Notes under the pieces: generated by a model | Told to the model about the DNA's origin: nothing | The model's input: the letters and a program-made list of their open reading frames with translations, nothing else | Databases searched by the model: none | Shown: positions 17,915 through 26,162 of the stretch, piece after piece | Position numbering within the stretch: position 1 is the stretch's first letter | Layout of the letters: the number at the start of each line of letters is the position of its first letter | Translations under genes and position numbers: made by a program | Assembly: GCA_003251775.1 (NCBI GenBank) | Contig: QKEK01000136.1 | Coordinates: forward strand, 1-35,515 | Direction: 5' to 3' | Origin: Clostridia bacterium | GTDB taxonomy: Bacteria > Bacillota > Clostridia > DSM-8532 > SZUA-474 | DNA length: 35,515 nt

Positions 17915-18364
17915 CTATGCTTTATCTTGCGTAAGTAAAAGCATAGCCTTCAACCTTGCTTTTACTGGAAGCAAAAAGATAATACCAAACAAGGAGTAAA
18001 GTATGCATGTTACTGATGATGCTAGCATAACACCTATCCTTGAAGGATCATCAATTTTTCCTAGCAAAGTGATGAAAGCTGATAGACTGCCAATAAGTCC
18101 AGATAATATGACCAGCTTTATTGACAGATTAATAGACATGAGTGACCTCTCAATATCTATATTTGAAAAGCTTTTTTCCTTAGAGGTTATAATTTTAAAG
18201 CTTGTAAAGAATTCTTTTAGTAGACCAGAGGCATAGAGCATTGGGAAGGTCAAAATTACGATAACAAAAAAGCTGGGCAGGTTCATGAAATACGTAATGC
18301 TACTGAACCCCATATAGGCTATTGCTGATAAAATAATAAGGATTAGTAAACCAATAAAATACAT
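17915..18364 (-). CDS. MotA/ExbB-like mini membrane protein
   Basis: The 149-residue protein has two pairs of membrane helices. The first pair (residues 3-50) contains MNLPSFFVIVILTFPML; the second (about 82-135) contains LSGLIGSLSAFITLLGKIDDPSRIGVMLASSVTCILYSLFGIIFLLPVKARL. This closely follows the MotA pattern, where a 'G..G.viGl...l.....lG..ia.a...tl.G...a....P.a.kl' segment lines the proton path. The large cytoplasmic loop of MotA is missing, leaving only about 30 residues. No MotB or ExbD partner is seen. ATG has the SD aaggggat. It is first in a minus-strand cluster with the LuxR-type membrane regulator. The family call is my pattern reading. Confidence 0.6.
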   Translation of the reverse strand: MYFIGLLILIILSAIAYMGFSSITYFMNLPSFFVIVILTFPMLYASGLLKEFFTSFKIITSKEKSFSNIDIERSLMSINLSIKLVILSGLIGSLSAFITLLGKIDDPSRIGVMLASSVTCILYSLFGIIFLLPVKARLKAMLLLTQDKA

Positions 18365-18663
18365 AGTAAAACATCCCCTTTTTAAATAAAATTTAAGTTA
18401 ATTTGTTATGGACTAAGATTATATCCTAACTAACAAATTGAACGGTCCATAGCTACAAGTATACCAAAAATAATTCTGTATAAATAGTATACTTAAGTAT
18501 AATATTTAGTAGTATTATGTAAGTATACGTAGTTTTTTGATAGTGAGAGCCTATAAAACATTTGATTTTACAGTATAAATTATCTATAATTAACACAGAT
18601 ATATTTTTGCTTGAAAGCATTAAGTATCATCATAGAATTAGCTTTGTGTGATGGATAATAATG
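18365..18663. promoter_or_regulatory. Divergent regulatory region before the MotA-like cluster
   Basis: This gene-free stretch is A/T-rich. A perfect 14-bp palindrome, tatacttaagtata, lies at 18488-18501, and a related half-site (aagtatac) follows near 18523. For the minus strand, an extended -10 (TGGTATACT, 18466-18458) could drive the MotA-like gene, but no convincing -35 is seen. The palindrome is a candidate operator, perhaps for the encoded LuxR-type protein (inference only). Confidence 0.35.
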
Positions 18664-18900
18664 ACACCATGCGTGTGGCATAAATAATGCCTGAAAGCGG
18701 TTCCCAAGACATTTTGTCTTGGCGATTTAACGAACTTCATTAGAATTTTTATCAAATTTGAAGTTCGTTAAACGCTTACATATTAACTCCGCCATGCATT
18801 TGGCACAAATAACGCCTGTAAGCGGTTCCCCACCCATTCGGTTGGCGATTAATCAAGCTCTAAATTAATTTTTTATCAAAAATGAAGCTTGATAGGTAAT
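18664..18900 (+). repeat. Dispersed modular hairpin repeat, copy 4 (X'-Y-X-Y')
   Basis: A diverged X, then a well-preserved Y (small hairpin ccaagac/gtcttgg; stem taacgaacttc / gaagttcgtta), then X (catgcatttggcacaaataac), then a strongly diverged Y'. Y' keeps the layout but has new stem arms (atcaagct / agcttgat) around the conserved ttttttatcaaa. It ends at or within the ribosome-binding region of the next gene (start 18903). Confidence 0.8.
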
Positions 18901-18902
18901 TA

Positions 18903-19493
18903 ATGGGAAAGATATTTTGTTTAATGGGAAAGAGTAGCTCTGGTAAGGACACAATATTTAAAGAGCTGATAACTGATAGGAGTCTGCAAGTAAACCCAGT
19001 GGTTCTTTATACTACAAGACCAAAGAGGATAAATGAAACCGATGGGACTGAATACAATTTCATAACAGAAAATCAGCTTAAAAAATATGCTGAGCTTGGA
19101 AAGGTCATAGAGGCTAGGCATTATAATACCGTAAATGGTATCTGGTCGTACTGTACAATAGATGATGGACAAATAGACTTGTCCAGAGGTAACTACCTGA
19201 TGATAGTAACATTAGAGGCATATGACTCACTTAAGCAGTATTTCGGGATTGAGACGGTTATACCTTTGTATATCTATGTTGAAGATGGTTTAAGACTTGA
19301 AAGAGCTTTAAAAAGAGAAAGACAGCAGACAAATCCAAATTATGATGAGCTTTGTAGAAGATTTCTTGCAGATAATGAGGATTTCAGTGAAGATAGATTG
19401 AGAACGAGTGGTATTTATGATACATATAATAATGAAAACCTTTACAATTGTATAAAACAAATAAGGGAAGCAATACAGAAGGAAATAGTGTGA
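18903..19493 (+). CDS. Guanylate-kinase-like protein, divergent
   Basis: The 196-residue protein has the nucleoside-monophosphate-kinase fold: a P-loop MGKSSSGKDT at residues 8-17, the GMP-binding-like TTRPKRINETDGTEYNFI (about 37-56), and an Arg-rich lid (RLERALKRERQQ). The canonical guanylate kinase motif 'hGn.YGT' is replaced by RHYNTVNGIWSYCT. It is therefore probably not the housekeeping Gmk but a paralogue with altered or unknown substrate. The start ATG 18903 directly follows the dispersed repeat, so its weak SD (ataggtaa) and any promoter lie in or before repeat copy 4. It is convergent with the LiaF-like gene. Confidence 0.75.
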   Translation: MGKIFCLMGKSSSGKDTIFKELITDRSLQVNPVVLYTTRPKRINETDGTEYNFITENQLKKYAELGKVIEARHYNTVNGIWSYCTIDDGQIDLSRGNYLMIVTLEAYDSLKQYFGIETVIPLYIYVEDGLRLERALKRERQQTNPNYDELCRRFLADNEDFSEDRLRTSGIYDTYNNENLYNCIKQIREAIQKEIV

Positions 19494-19565
19494 AGAACAA
19501 TTGAGATACACACTATGCTTTTAGGGGCAATTCATAATAAGATTAATAAGAGAATATATTAATTA

Positions 19566-19640
19566 TCCCCTTACAATAGACAGTTCATTGAGCATTTTGC
19601 GTTGTTGGCAAAAGGCTTATTAATGTTTATTGTAAGGGGA
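19566..19640. other. Nested inverted repeat between convergent genes
   Basis: 13-bp perfect arms (tccccttacaata 19566-19578; tattgtaagggga 19628-19640) enclose 49 nt that contain an inner hairpin (ttttgc / gcaaaa with a 7-nt loop). Flanks are A/T-rich without a good T-run. It could be a bidirectional terminator, a small MITE-like element or a structured RNA. The rest of 19494-19726 holds nothing else I can name. Confidence 0.55.
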
Positions 19641-19726
19641 ATATATGATTTAAGCATTTCCCGTTGAGAGTTACAAGCATATGTCCTATAAAATTATATA
19701 ATAAACTTTAAATAATAACCGTCTTT

Positions 19727-20395
19727 CTAGTTCTTTATGTCAATACCACCAAATACAGCAAAGCAACTAATTCTAACTACAGGAGCATTCGGATTAAAAT
19801 TACTATTAGCAGTTTTATTGCTCCAGCCTCCGAAAAGTGGAAGACCTGATGTTATTACATTCCAGCCTTGAGGAACATATAATGTAACTCCTCCAAAGGC
19901 GGTAAACAAGTCGATTTTTACTTCCTGCATTGGTGCAATATTTGCACCCCTTAAATCTACATCCACACCACCAAACATTGAAAAGGCACTTCCCCCAATG
20001 AAGTTCTGAGACGTATTACGTATCTTTGAGCCTGAAAAGATTGCTATACCTGAGAACGAGTCGCTAGTGTTTTGGTTGAAGCTACCTCTGGAGAAAATAA
20101 ACCAAATACCTAATAATATCAGTAAAAAAGGAAAGAATGGAATATTAGTACTACTAAGCTTATTAAGCTGAATAAAAACACCAACAGCCAAAATTACTGC
20201 ACCCGCTGCTTTTGATGCTGGATTAGTAACAAGGCTATATCCACCTATTAATACTATGACCATTGGCCAGAAATTAGAAATAATATTACCTATGCTAAGG
20301 TCTAAGCGAGAGAAATGAAATAAGTCTGATTTTACTAAAAATATTAATAAACCAAAAGCTATAATAAGAATACCCAAGGATTTTTTTCTATTCAT
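19727..20395 (-). CDS. LiaF-like membrane protein
   Basis: The 222-residue protein has four hydrophobic helices in its first about 105 residues (LGILIIAFGLLIFLV; NFWPMVIVLIGGYSLV; AAGAVILAVGVFIQL; FFPFLLILLGIWFIF), as in DUF5668/LiaF N-termini. A beta-rich C-terminal domain with repeating 'FGG' motifs follows (FSMFGGVDVDLRGA; FTAFGGVTLYVPQGW; FAVFGGIDI), typical of the LiaF/YvqF C-terminal domain. LiaF proteins in Firmicutes restrain cell-envelope stress two-component systems, but no liaRS is in the window. ATG at 20395 has ggagg 9 nt upstream and is preferred to TTG 20404, which touches the SD. Confidence 0.8.
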   Translation of the reverse strand: MNRKKSLGILIIAFGLLIFLVKSDLFHFSRLDLSIGNIISNFWPMVIVLIGGYSLVTNPASKAAGAVILAVGVFIQLNKLSSTNIPFFPFLLILLGIWFIFSRGSFNQNTSDSFSGIAIFSGSKIRNTSQNFIGGSAFSMFGGVDVDLRGANIAPMQEVKIDLFTAFGGVTLYVPQGWNVITSGLPLFGGWSNKTANSNFNPNAPVVRISCFAVFGGIDIKN

Positions 20396-20563
20396 TAATG
20401 TCAACCTCCGTATACAATTATTAACTCATAAAAGAGTAATAGTTACAATTTTATATAAAGAACATAAAACAATATGTTAATATATATTATAATTATTATA
20501 TATTAAGCACTGCTTAACAGTAAATTAGAATTTGATTAAAGAAAAACTTATAACAAAAAACTC

Positions 20564-20593
20564 TTGTCGATAGCTTAAAGTATATGCTATCAT
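20564..20593 (+). promoter_or_regulatory. Candidate promoter of the sulfatase-maturase gene
   Basis: TTGTCG at 20564-20569, an 18-nt spacer, and TATCAT at 20588-20593 preceded by TGC (extended -10). The leader would be about 25 nt, with the SD aaaggag just before the ATG. Confidence 0.5.
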
Positions 20594-20624
20594 TTAGAGG
20601 AAATACTTAAACAAAGGAGAAGAT

Positions 20625-21743
20625 ATGCCGCCATTAAGCTTGTTGATAAAGCCAGCATCTGGTAATTGTAATTTGAGATGTCAATACTGCTTTTATCACT
20701 CAATAACTGATATACGTGAAACAAAATCATATGGAATGATGAATGAAGAAACTCTAGAGGTATTAGTAGAAAAAGCCTTGAAATATGCTGAGAATTCCTG
20801 CACCTTTGCTTTTCAGGGAGGCGAGCCAACACTGGTAGGTCTTAATTTCTTCAAAAAGCTAATTGAGCTTGAAGGGAAGTATAATACTAAAAAAATTCAT
20901 ATTAATAATGCACTTCAAACTAACGGTACTATGATAAATGAAGAATGGGCTAAGTTTTTAGCGGAAAATAAATTTCTTGTAGGAGTATCACTGGATGGAC
21001 CAAAGGATATCCATGATTTAAACAGATATGATAGCAATAAAAAGGGTTCATTTAACAAGGTAATGCAGGCTATAGAGCTTATGAATAAGCATAAGGTTGA
21101 GTATAATATTCTATTTGTGGTCAATTCCTTTGTTGCAAGACATGCTAGTAAGATATATTCATTTTTTAGAAAGAATAATTTTGATTTTTTACAGTTCATA
21201 CCTTGTTTAGATCCTATAGATGAAAAACCTGGAGAAAACTCCTTTTCCTTAACCTCAGAAAGATTCTCTGATTTTTTAAAGAAGCTATTTGACCTGTGGT
21301 ACGTGGAAGTGATTAAAGGAAAATCGGTAAGTATAAGAACCTTTGACAACCTTGTGGGCATGTATATGGGGCGTAGACCCGAAGCGTGTGGTATGTCAGG
21401 CGTATGTAGCTGTCAATTTGTTGTTGAGGCAGATGGTAGTGTCTATCCTTGCGACTTTTATGTCTTTGATGAATACAAAATAGGTAATTTACTAACCCAT
21501 GAATTAGAGGATATGGCTAATTCACAGGTAGTTAAGAATTTTATAGAGGTGTCAAGGTATGTATCTCCTGAATGCAGAGAATGTAGATGGTATAGCATTT
21601 GCAGAGGGGGATGCCGTCGTTTAAGAGAGCCATTTGTAGATGGAAAGCCTGCACTCAATATTTTTTGTAATGCGTATAAGGAATTTTTTGAGTATGCTTC
21701 AGGCAGAATGCATAAAATGGCACAGATAATCTCAAGATTATAA
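20625..21743 (+). CDS. Anaerobic sulfatase-maturating enzyme (radical SAM/SPASM)
   Basis: It would convert a Cys or Ser in a sulfatase active site to C-alpha-formylglycine without oxygen. The 372-residue protein opens MPPLSLLIKPASGNCNLRCQYC, with the radical-SAM CX3CX2C cysteines C15, C19 and C22, then FAFQGGEPTL for SAM binding. The C-terminal SPASM part has CGMSGVCSC, YPCDFYVFDEYKIGN and CRECRWYSICRGGCRR, which bind two auxiliary Fe-S clusters. Length and motifs closely follow the Clostridium perfringens enzyme as I remember it. No sulfatase gene is in the window, so its substrate must lie elsewhere or be a non-sulfatase. The stop overlaps the convergent peptidase gene by 6 nt. Confidence 0.9.
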   Translation: MPPLSLLIKPASGNCNLRCQYCFYHSITDIRETKSYGMMNEETLEVLVEKALKYAENSCTFAFQGGEPTLVGLNFFKKLIELEGKYNTKKIHINNALQTNGTMINEEWAKFLAENKFLVGVSLDGPKDIHDLNRYDSNKKGSFNKVMQAIELMNKHKVEYNILFVVNSFVARHASKIYSFFRKNNFDFLQFIPCLDPIDEKPGENSFSLTSERFSDFLKKLFDLWYVEVIKGKSVSIRTFDNLVGMYMGRRPEACGMSGVCSCQFVVEADGSVYPCDFYVFDEYKIGNLLTHELEDMANSQVVKNFIEVSRYVSPECRECRWYSICRGGCRRLREPFVDGKPALNIFCNAYKEFFEYASGRMHKMAQIISRL

Positions 21744-23030
21744 TCTTTTAATTAACTCAAATATTCTATCAGTTCCAAACTCCAGTGCTTTAAGTGGTAT
21801 TCTTTCGTTTGCTGCGTGAATCAACTCGGAAAACTTGAAGTCTTTGGGTAGAAGCATAGGAGTAAAGCCATAGGTTTGAATACCAAGCTTTGAAAAGTAC
21901 CTTGCATCAGTTGATGCACTAACAATAAAAGGAACGGGTTTTGCCTCCTTATCACTCTCAATTAATATTTCTGAGAGTGTGCTAAAAAGCCCCATATCAA
22001 CCTTTCTAGGCCCTGGTATAAACTTAGTAATCTCAATATCCATATCTATTTTTGAAATTTCTTTAAGCTCATTAATTAACACCTCTGGCGAAAGACCTGG
22101 TAGTATTCTGCCGTCTAGTACTAATTCAACCTCTGGGGGAATTACGTTAATCTTATTGCCGCCACGCACAATATTTGGGCTTACTGTATTATGTAATACT
22201 GAATCAAAAATCTTACCGTTATCTGAAAGTATATCCAATACCTTATCTGTAAAAGTTGGTTTCGGCAATTGTTTAAGTAGTGTGTTTTTAGGGAAAGGTA
22301 GTACTTCTGCCATTGCTTTAATCATAGACAATGCTGGTTCTGTAACGTGAACTGGTAATCTTTTGGAATTTAAGGCATTGAGTAGCCTTCCGAGCTTATG
22401 CATGCTTCCATTACGTATTGGCATAGAGCCGTGACCTGAAGCTCCTTTTAAAACTACTCTGAGAGTGCAAACCTGCTTCTCAGAAACCATAATAGGGTAT
22501 AGCTTTTGATTACCAATGTAGGTTGTAAATCCTCCTATTTCACCAATACCGTATTTTACATTTAAAAATAGCTCAGGGTGTTCATCTACCAAGTATTTTG
22601 CACCATATTCGCCCTCGTCCTCTTCATCACAAACAACTGCTAATATTATATCACCCTTTGGCTTTATGCCTTGTGCTTTTGCTAGCATTAATGCAGACAT
22701 CATCATTGCAACTGCACCCTTCATATCAAGAGTACCTCGTCCCCAAAGACAATCATCAGATATAATGCCTTGAAAAGGGTCATTGTCCCATTGCTGACCA
22801 TCTACAGGGACAACATCTACATGACCCTGCATCAGAAAAGGTGCGGCTTCTCCTGTACCTTCTAATCGAGCAACTAGGTTCAATTTGTTCTCTGACTTGC
22901 CAAGAATGCTTGTTTTAAAACCCGCTTCTCTTAATGCTTTATCAATAAATTTTATACACTCACCCTCGTTTCCAGGTGGGTTTGTTGTATTAAATCGAAT
23001 TAAATCCTTTAATAATGCAAATGTATTCAT
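21738..23030 (-). CDS. M20-family metallopeptidase
   Basis: This is a 430-residue zinc hydrolase of the ArgE/DapE/CPG2 group. Metal ligands and catalytic residues are visible: H70 and D72 in QGHVDVVP, the bridging D102 in GRGTLDMKG, and the E136/E137 pair in CDEEDEGEYGA. The late H is likely in the C-terminal HAANERIP. The dimerisation domain lies at about 190-300 (KGASGHGSMPIRNGSMHKL). The substrate is undefined from sequence; dipeptides or N-acyl amino acids are typical. It is the last gene of the minus-strand run with CapA-like and DUF5058-type genes; the SD aaaggg precedes its ATG. Confidence 0.88.
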   Translation of the reverse strand: MNTFALLKDLIRFNTTNPPGNEGECIKFIDKALREAGFKTSILGKSENKLNLVARLEGTGEAAPFLMQGHVDVVPVDGQQWDNDPFQGIISDDCLWGRGTLDMKGAVAMMMSALMLAKAQGIKPKGDIILAVVCDEEDEGEYGAKYLVDEHPELFLNVKYGIGEIGGFTTYIGNQKLYPIMVSEKQVCTLRVVLKGASGHGSMPIRNGSMHKLGRLLNALNSKRLPVHVTEPALSMIKAMAEVLPFPKNTLLKQLPKPTFTDKVLDILSDNGKIFDSVLHNTVSPNIVRGGNKINVIPPEVELVLDGRILPGLSPEVLINELKEISKIDMDIEITKFIPGPRKVDMGLFSTLSEILIESDKEAKPVPFIVSASTDARYFSKLGIQTYGFTPMLLPKDFKFSELIHAANERIPLKALEFGTDRIFELIKRL

Positions 23031-23069
23031 ATTTATACCCTTTCATAAGCTTCCAGAGTTGATGCATAT

Positions 23070-24422
23070 TTACTCTTTATATAAATCAAATTTGTTAGGG
23101 AGGAGCTTATCATACAAAAGTTTTTCCAGTCTATAAAACTCTCGTATAGTTTTGCTTCCTAAATTAAAAGGAGTTGCCCCTTTCTTAATTAGCTTTAGTG
23201 TATGTACAAAATCAAGTAATCTATACTCCCAAGTACCATTTTTATTTTTTCTTACTAAAGTGTAGATGGGGGAAAGCGTAACTCCTGTTATTCTTGTAGT
23301 ATAGCTATCATTGAGCTTATATTTTTTTATATTTAGTTTGATTAACCATGCAAGTCTTGAATTATTGCTGAATGCATTATATGATACCAATTCGCCAAGA
23401 GAATACACTATAAACCCAGTTTTTTCCTCATTTGTATAGGGATCAACAAAGCTGTATTTTTCCATCGGCTGTGCTACATGTGGGTGTCCACCAAGGATAA
23501 TATCTACTCCACATTTCATTATTCTGTGTCCCATGGTTATTACATTTTGTATTGGATATGTTTCAAACTCAATGCTCCAATGTAGCATTGCAACAATCAC
23601 ATCAGCACCCTTATCCTTTGCTATTTTTACATGTTCCTTAATAAGTGAAATATCAGAGTCGGGCTTGTTTAGCCTAATAACATTAACAAGATATTCCTTA
23701 TCTTTGACTTCTTCTTTCCCGTTAAGGCTAAAGGTGTATGAGATGAAGGCAACCTTAATGTTATTTTTTACTATTACGGGGATATTACTCTGCTCATTTA
23801 TTGATTTTGAGGTTCCAACATGAGGAAAGCCCATTCTATCCAAAAATTCAATTGTATTAATAACTCCCTCTTCCCCCATATCAAGAGAATGGTTATTTGC
23901 TGTTGAGAAGAAGTTTATCCTATTCCCATCTCCAACATAGTTTTTGAATAGCTCAGGGGAAGTATTCAAGTCGGGAGCTGTTAGGCATACGCTTGGCACA
24001 ACCGATACAGGCTTAGTTGTATCTACAGGAGATTCAAGATTAGCACATACAATATCTCCAGAAAAATAAAAATCCTGCACATCATCCCACAGATATTTAA
24101 CACTCTCTGGAGTTATTGCCTCAGAGCAGCTTAAATCCCCACCTGCGGTTATAGTCAATTCCCCTTTCTTTTCTAATTCCTCATCTTCTGAAAATATAAG
24201 GTTTTGACCTTTAAAGTAGTCCTCAATCCCTTTGCCCTTTTCTGCTCTCTCAATTTGGAAAATCAGAGCCTTATAAGCCCACCATAGCTTTTCGCTTAGG
24301 TTCATATATTTGAAGTTTCCTTCTATATTTCTTGAACGTTTGAATCTTGCTTTATTAAATATCGAAGATATAAATGAATATATGTGCAAAATACCTTTTA
24401 CTATTATGATAGTAAGCCTCAT
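23070..24422 (-). CDS. CapA-like (PGA_cap) metallophosphoesterase
   Basis: The 450-residue protein has a PGA_cap domain from about residue 87 to 340. Landmarks are AGGDLSCSE, NLESPV, FSTANNHSLDMGEEGV, LHWSIEFE and ILGGHPHVAQP, which are the metal-binding signature motifs of the CapA/PgsA group in calcineurin-like folds. CapA proteins act in poly-gamma-glutamate capsule production or release, but no capB/C is nearby, so that role is unlikely here. The N-terminus has only a short hydrophobic stretch (residues 3-20) that could anchor it; no cleavable signal is obvious. The ATG has the SD aaggaagggg. It lies 39 nt before the M20 gene and 99 nt after a DUF5058-type partner. Confidence 0.85.
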   Translation of the reverse strand: MRLTIIIVKGILHIYSFISSIFNKARFKRSRNIEGNFKYMNLSEKLWWAYKALIFQIERAEKGKGIEDYFKGQNLIFSEDEELEKKGELTITAGGDLSCSEAITPESVKYLWDDVQDFYFSGDIVCANLESPVDTTKPVSVVPSVCLTAPDLNTSPELFKNYVGDGNRINFFSTANNHSLDMGEEGVINTIEFLDRMGFPHVGTSKSINEQSNIPVIVKNNIKVAFISYTFSLNGKEEVKDKEYLVNVIRLNKPDSDISLIKEHVKIAKDKGADVIVAMLHWSIEFETYPIQNVITMGHRIMKCGVDIILGGHPHVAQPMEKYSFVDPYTNEEKTGFIVYSLGELVSYNAFSNNSRLAWLIKLNIKKYKLNDSYTTRITGVTLSPIYTLVRKNKNGTWEYRLLDFVHTLKLIKKGATPFNLGSKTIREFYRLEKLLYDKLLPNKFDLYKE

Positions 24423-24521
24423 TAACTCGCCCCTTCCTTATAAAAGATTAATAAAATTAAAATAATGCGGTTGTTATATGTATCTATATCTAAAATTATA
24501 TTCATAAACGAATATAAACAA

Positions 24522-25196
24522 CTATTTGTCCATTGGCTTAACAATTTTCTTCTTATAAAGAACACGTGCAGAGAACATAGACGCAATTACACAAACTGGT
24601 ATGATTACCGAAATGTACTTACTCCCAACAAAGATGCTTAGCAGAATTGCAAGTGTTAGAGGGATTACGGCCAATTTCCATTCTTTAAGGATGTAGTATG
24701 CACCGATTGAACCAAAAAGAGCTGGGAGTATCTGTTCAAAGGCAGGACGTATTAATGGGTTATTCAATTGGTCAGAAAGTGGAAGGAGTAAAAATACACC
24801 AATAACCAAGACTATTTCTGTAGCAATTATAGAGCCTGCTATGGCAAGGTTTGCAACTATTTCACCTTCCTTAGTAGAGGACTTAACGTCTGCCGCTTCC
24901 ATTGCAATAGCGGCACTAGGTATTTTCATATTTGATACATTTCCAGTAAGATAGGACATGTACATCGCTCCTGCCCCCAATATTGGCGCAAAGGTCAGTA
25001 CCTCTACAATTGATACAGGTAGCATAAAAAAGCTTATGTTAAATATACCTTTTAGAAGGCTGTCAAGGGGCGGAAATATCCTATATATAAACCACAGCAT
25101 TAATGGAGGCAGTAGGCTCGCAAGAAAGCCCAGAGACAAGGTTATTCTACCCATTTTATGAACACTATTATCATAACTATACTCTTTGTTTCTCAT
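24522..25196 (-). CDS. Integral membrane protein, partner of DUF5058-type protein
   Basis: A 224-residue, very hydrophobic protein with about six membrane helices, including ITLSLGFLASLLPPLMLWFI, IVEVLTFAPILGAGAMYMSYLTGN, AIAGSIIATEIVLVIGVFLLL-like and the C-terminal AVIPLTLAILLSIFVG and YISVIIPVCVIASMF. A polar loop (MKIPSAAIAMEAADVKSSTKEGE) sits in the middle. ATG 25196 is chosen because the SD gaggtga overlaps the stop of the upstream gene; GTG 25205 lies inside that SD. Its stop-to-start arrangement with the upstream membrane gene points to a two-subunit membrane complex, probably a transporter. Substrate unknown. Confidence 0.75.
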   Translation of the reverse strand: MRNKEYSYDNSVHKMGRITLSLGFLASLLPPLMLWFIYRIFPPLDSLLKGIFNISFFMLPVSIVEVLTFAPILGAGAMYMSYLTGNVSNMKIPSAAIAMEAADVKSSTKEGEIVANLAIAGSIIATEIVLVIGVFLLLPLSDQLNNPLIRPAFEQILPALFGSIGAYYILKEWKLAVIPLTLAILLSIFVGSKYISVIIPVCVIASMFSARVLYKKKIVKPMDK

Positions 25197-25206
25197 GCTA
25201 TTCACC

Positions 25207-25932
25207 TCATAATATTAGATTTGAAAACACTGCTGCAACAACCATTGCAAGTATCATACTAAATGTTAACGCAAATTCCTTTAGCCATTTAATCTTCAAG
25301 CGTGTTATAAGAATTGCGAAGATTGTCATAAATATCGCCCCAGCTAATAATGTAATTAACGGTAATCCGCCTGTTGTAACCGGATCAGCAATAAAGACAC
25401 TAAACACTCCCAAAAAGGCAGCATTAATAAGGATATTCTTCCATCCAGGGTCGCTGGTAAATTTAGAGTAGCCCTTTTGATATTTTTTGAGAAAAAATAC
25501 AACGATAGAGACTGCCCAGAAGGATCCTAATGTCATTATCCAGATTGAATTTGCAAAAACCTCTCTAGTAAAGCCTTCACTCCCTAGGTTGTCTACACCC
25601 ATTGCCTTTGCACCTATGCCAGCAGCTAAAAGCTCATAAGGTGCAGAACCTATTATAGAAAGTCTTAGCCATGGAAAGGGAATACCTAGAACAGGAGCCA
25701 TTGCAATAAGAGAAATTAAAATAGATACAGCTGGAATAAAGCTTACTGTTGCTCCTGTTCGTACAGCTTTTATCATTTGCTGTTTAGATAAACCGTGCTT
25801 TTTACCCTCTTTAAATGAAAGCCTTATAAACAGAAGAGCTTGTAAAAAGACAATCAGTGCAATGACCACTCCACATATGTAGAATATATTGCCGTTTGCG
25901 ACTTTTAAGTACTCTCTCATGGTTATATCCAT
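25207..25932 (-). CDS. DUF5058-type integral membrane protein
   Basis: A 241-residue protein with about six helices. The segment AVRTGATVSFIPAVSILISLIAMAPVLGIPFPWLRLSIIGSAPYE matches what I remember of the DUF5058 family signature (polar start, 'GPSI..LI', 'WMRLS.IGS'). No biochemical function is established for the family to my knowledge. The start is uncertain: ATG 25932 has aagga 5 nt upstream, while ATG 25920 (giving MREYLKVANG) is also possible. It heads a minus-strand run with its membrane partner, the CapA-like and the M20 genes, which suggests uptake or export of small peptides or amino-acid conjugates (inference). Confidence 0.75.
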   Translation of the reverse strand: MDITMREYLKVANGNIFYICGVVIALIVFLQALLFIRLSFKEGKKHGLSKQQMIKAVRTGATVSFIPAVSILISLIAMAPVLGIPFPWLRLSIIGSAPYELLAAGIGAKAMGVDNLGSEGFTREVFANSIWIMTLGSFWAVSIVVFFLKKYQKGYSKFTSDPGWKNILINAAFLGVFSVFIADPVTTGGLPLITLLAGAIFMTIFAILITRLKIKWLKEFALTFSMILAMVVAAVFSNLIL

Positions 25933-26162
25933 TCCTTTCCTTAACAATATTCTCTTTTGCAGGACACCTTACTGTTAAGCATAACTGATATATATCTTTT
26001 GATAAGACATCAACAAAAAATATTACATTTATCAATAAAATTTGTGTTTATTAGGCTTATTATACCATTTTATATTAATAAAATCAAAGAATATCCAAAA
26101 ATTTGAGTTTTGCCATACGTGGCTCAGCTTTATGTTTTTATGTTTTATTATAAAGAATTGTA

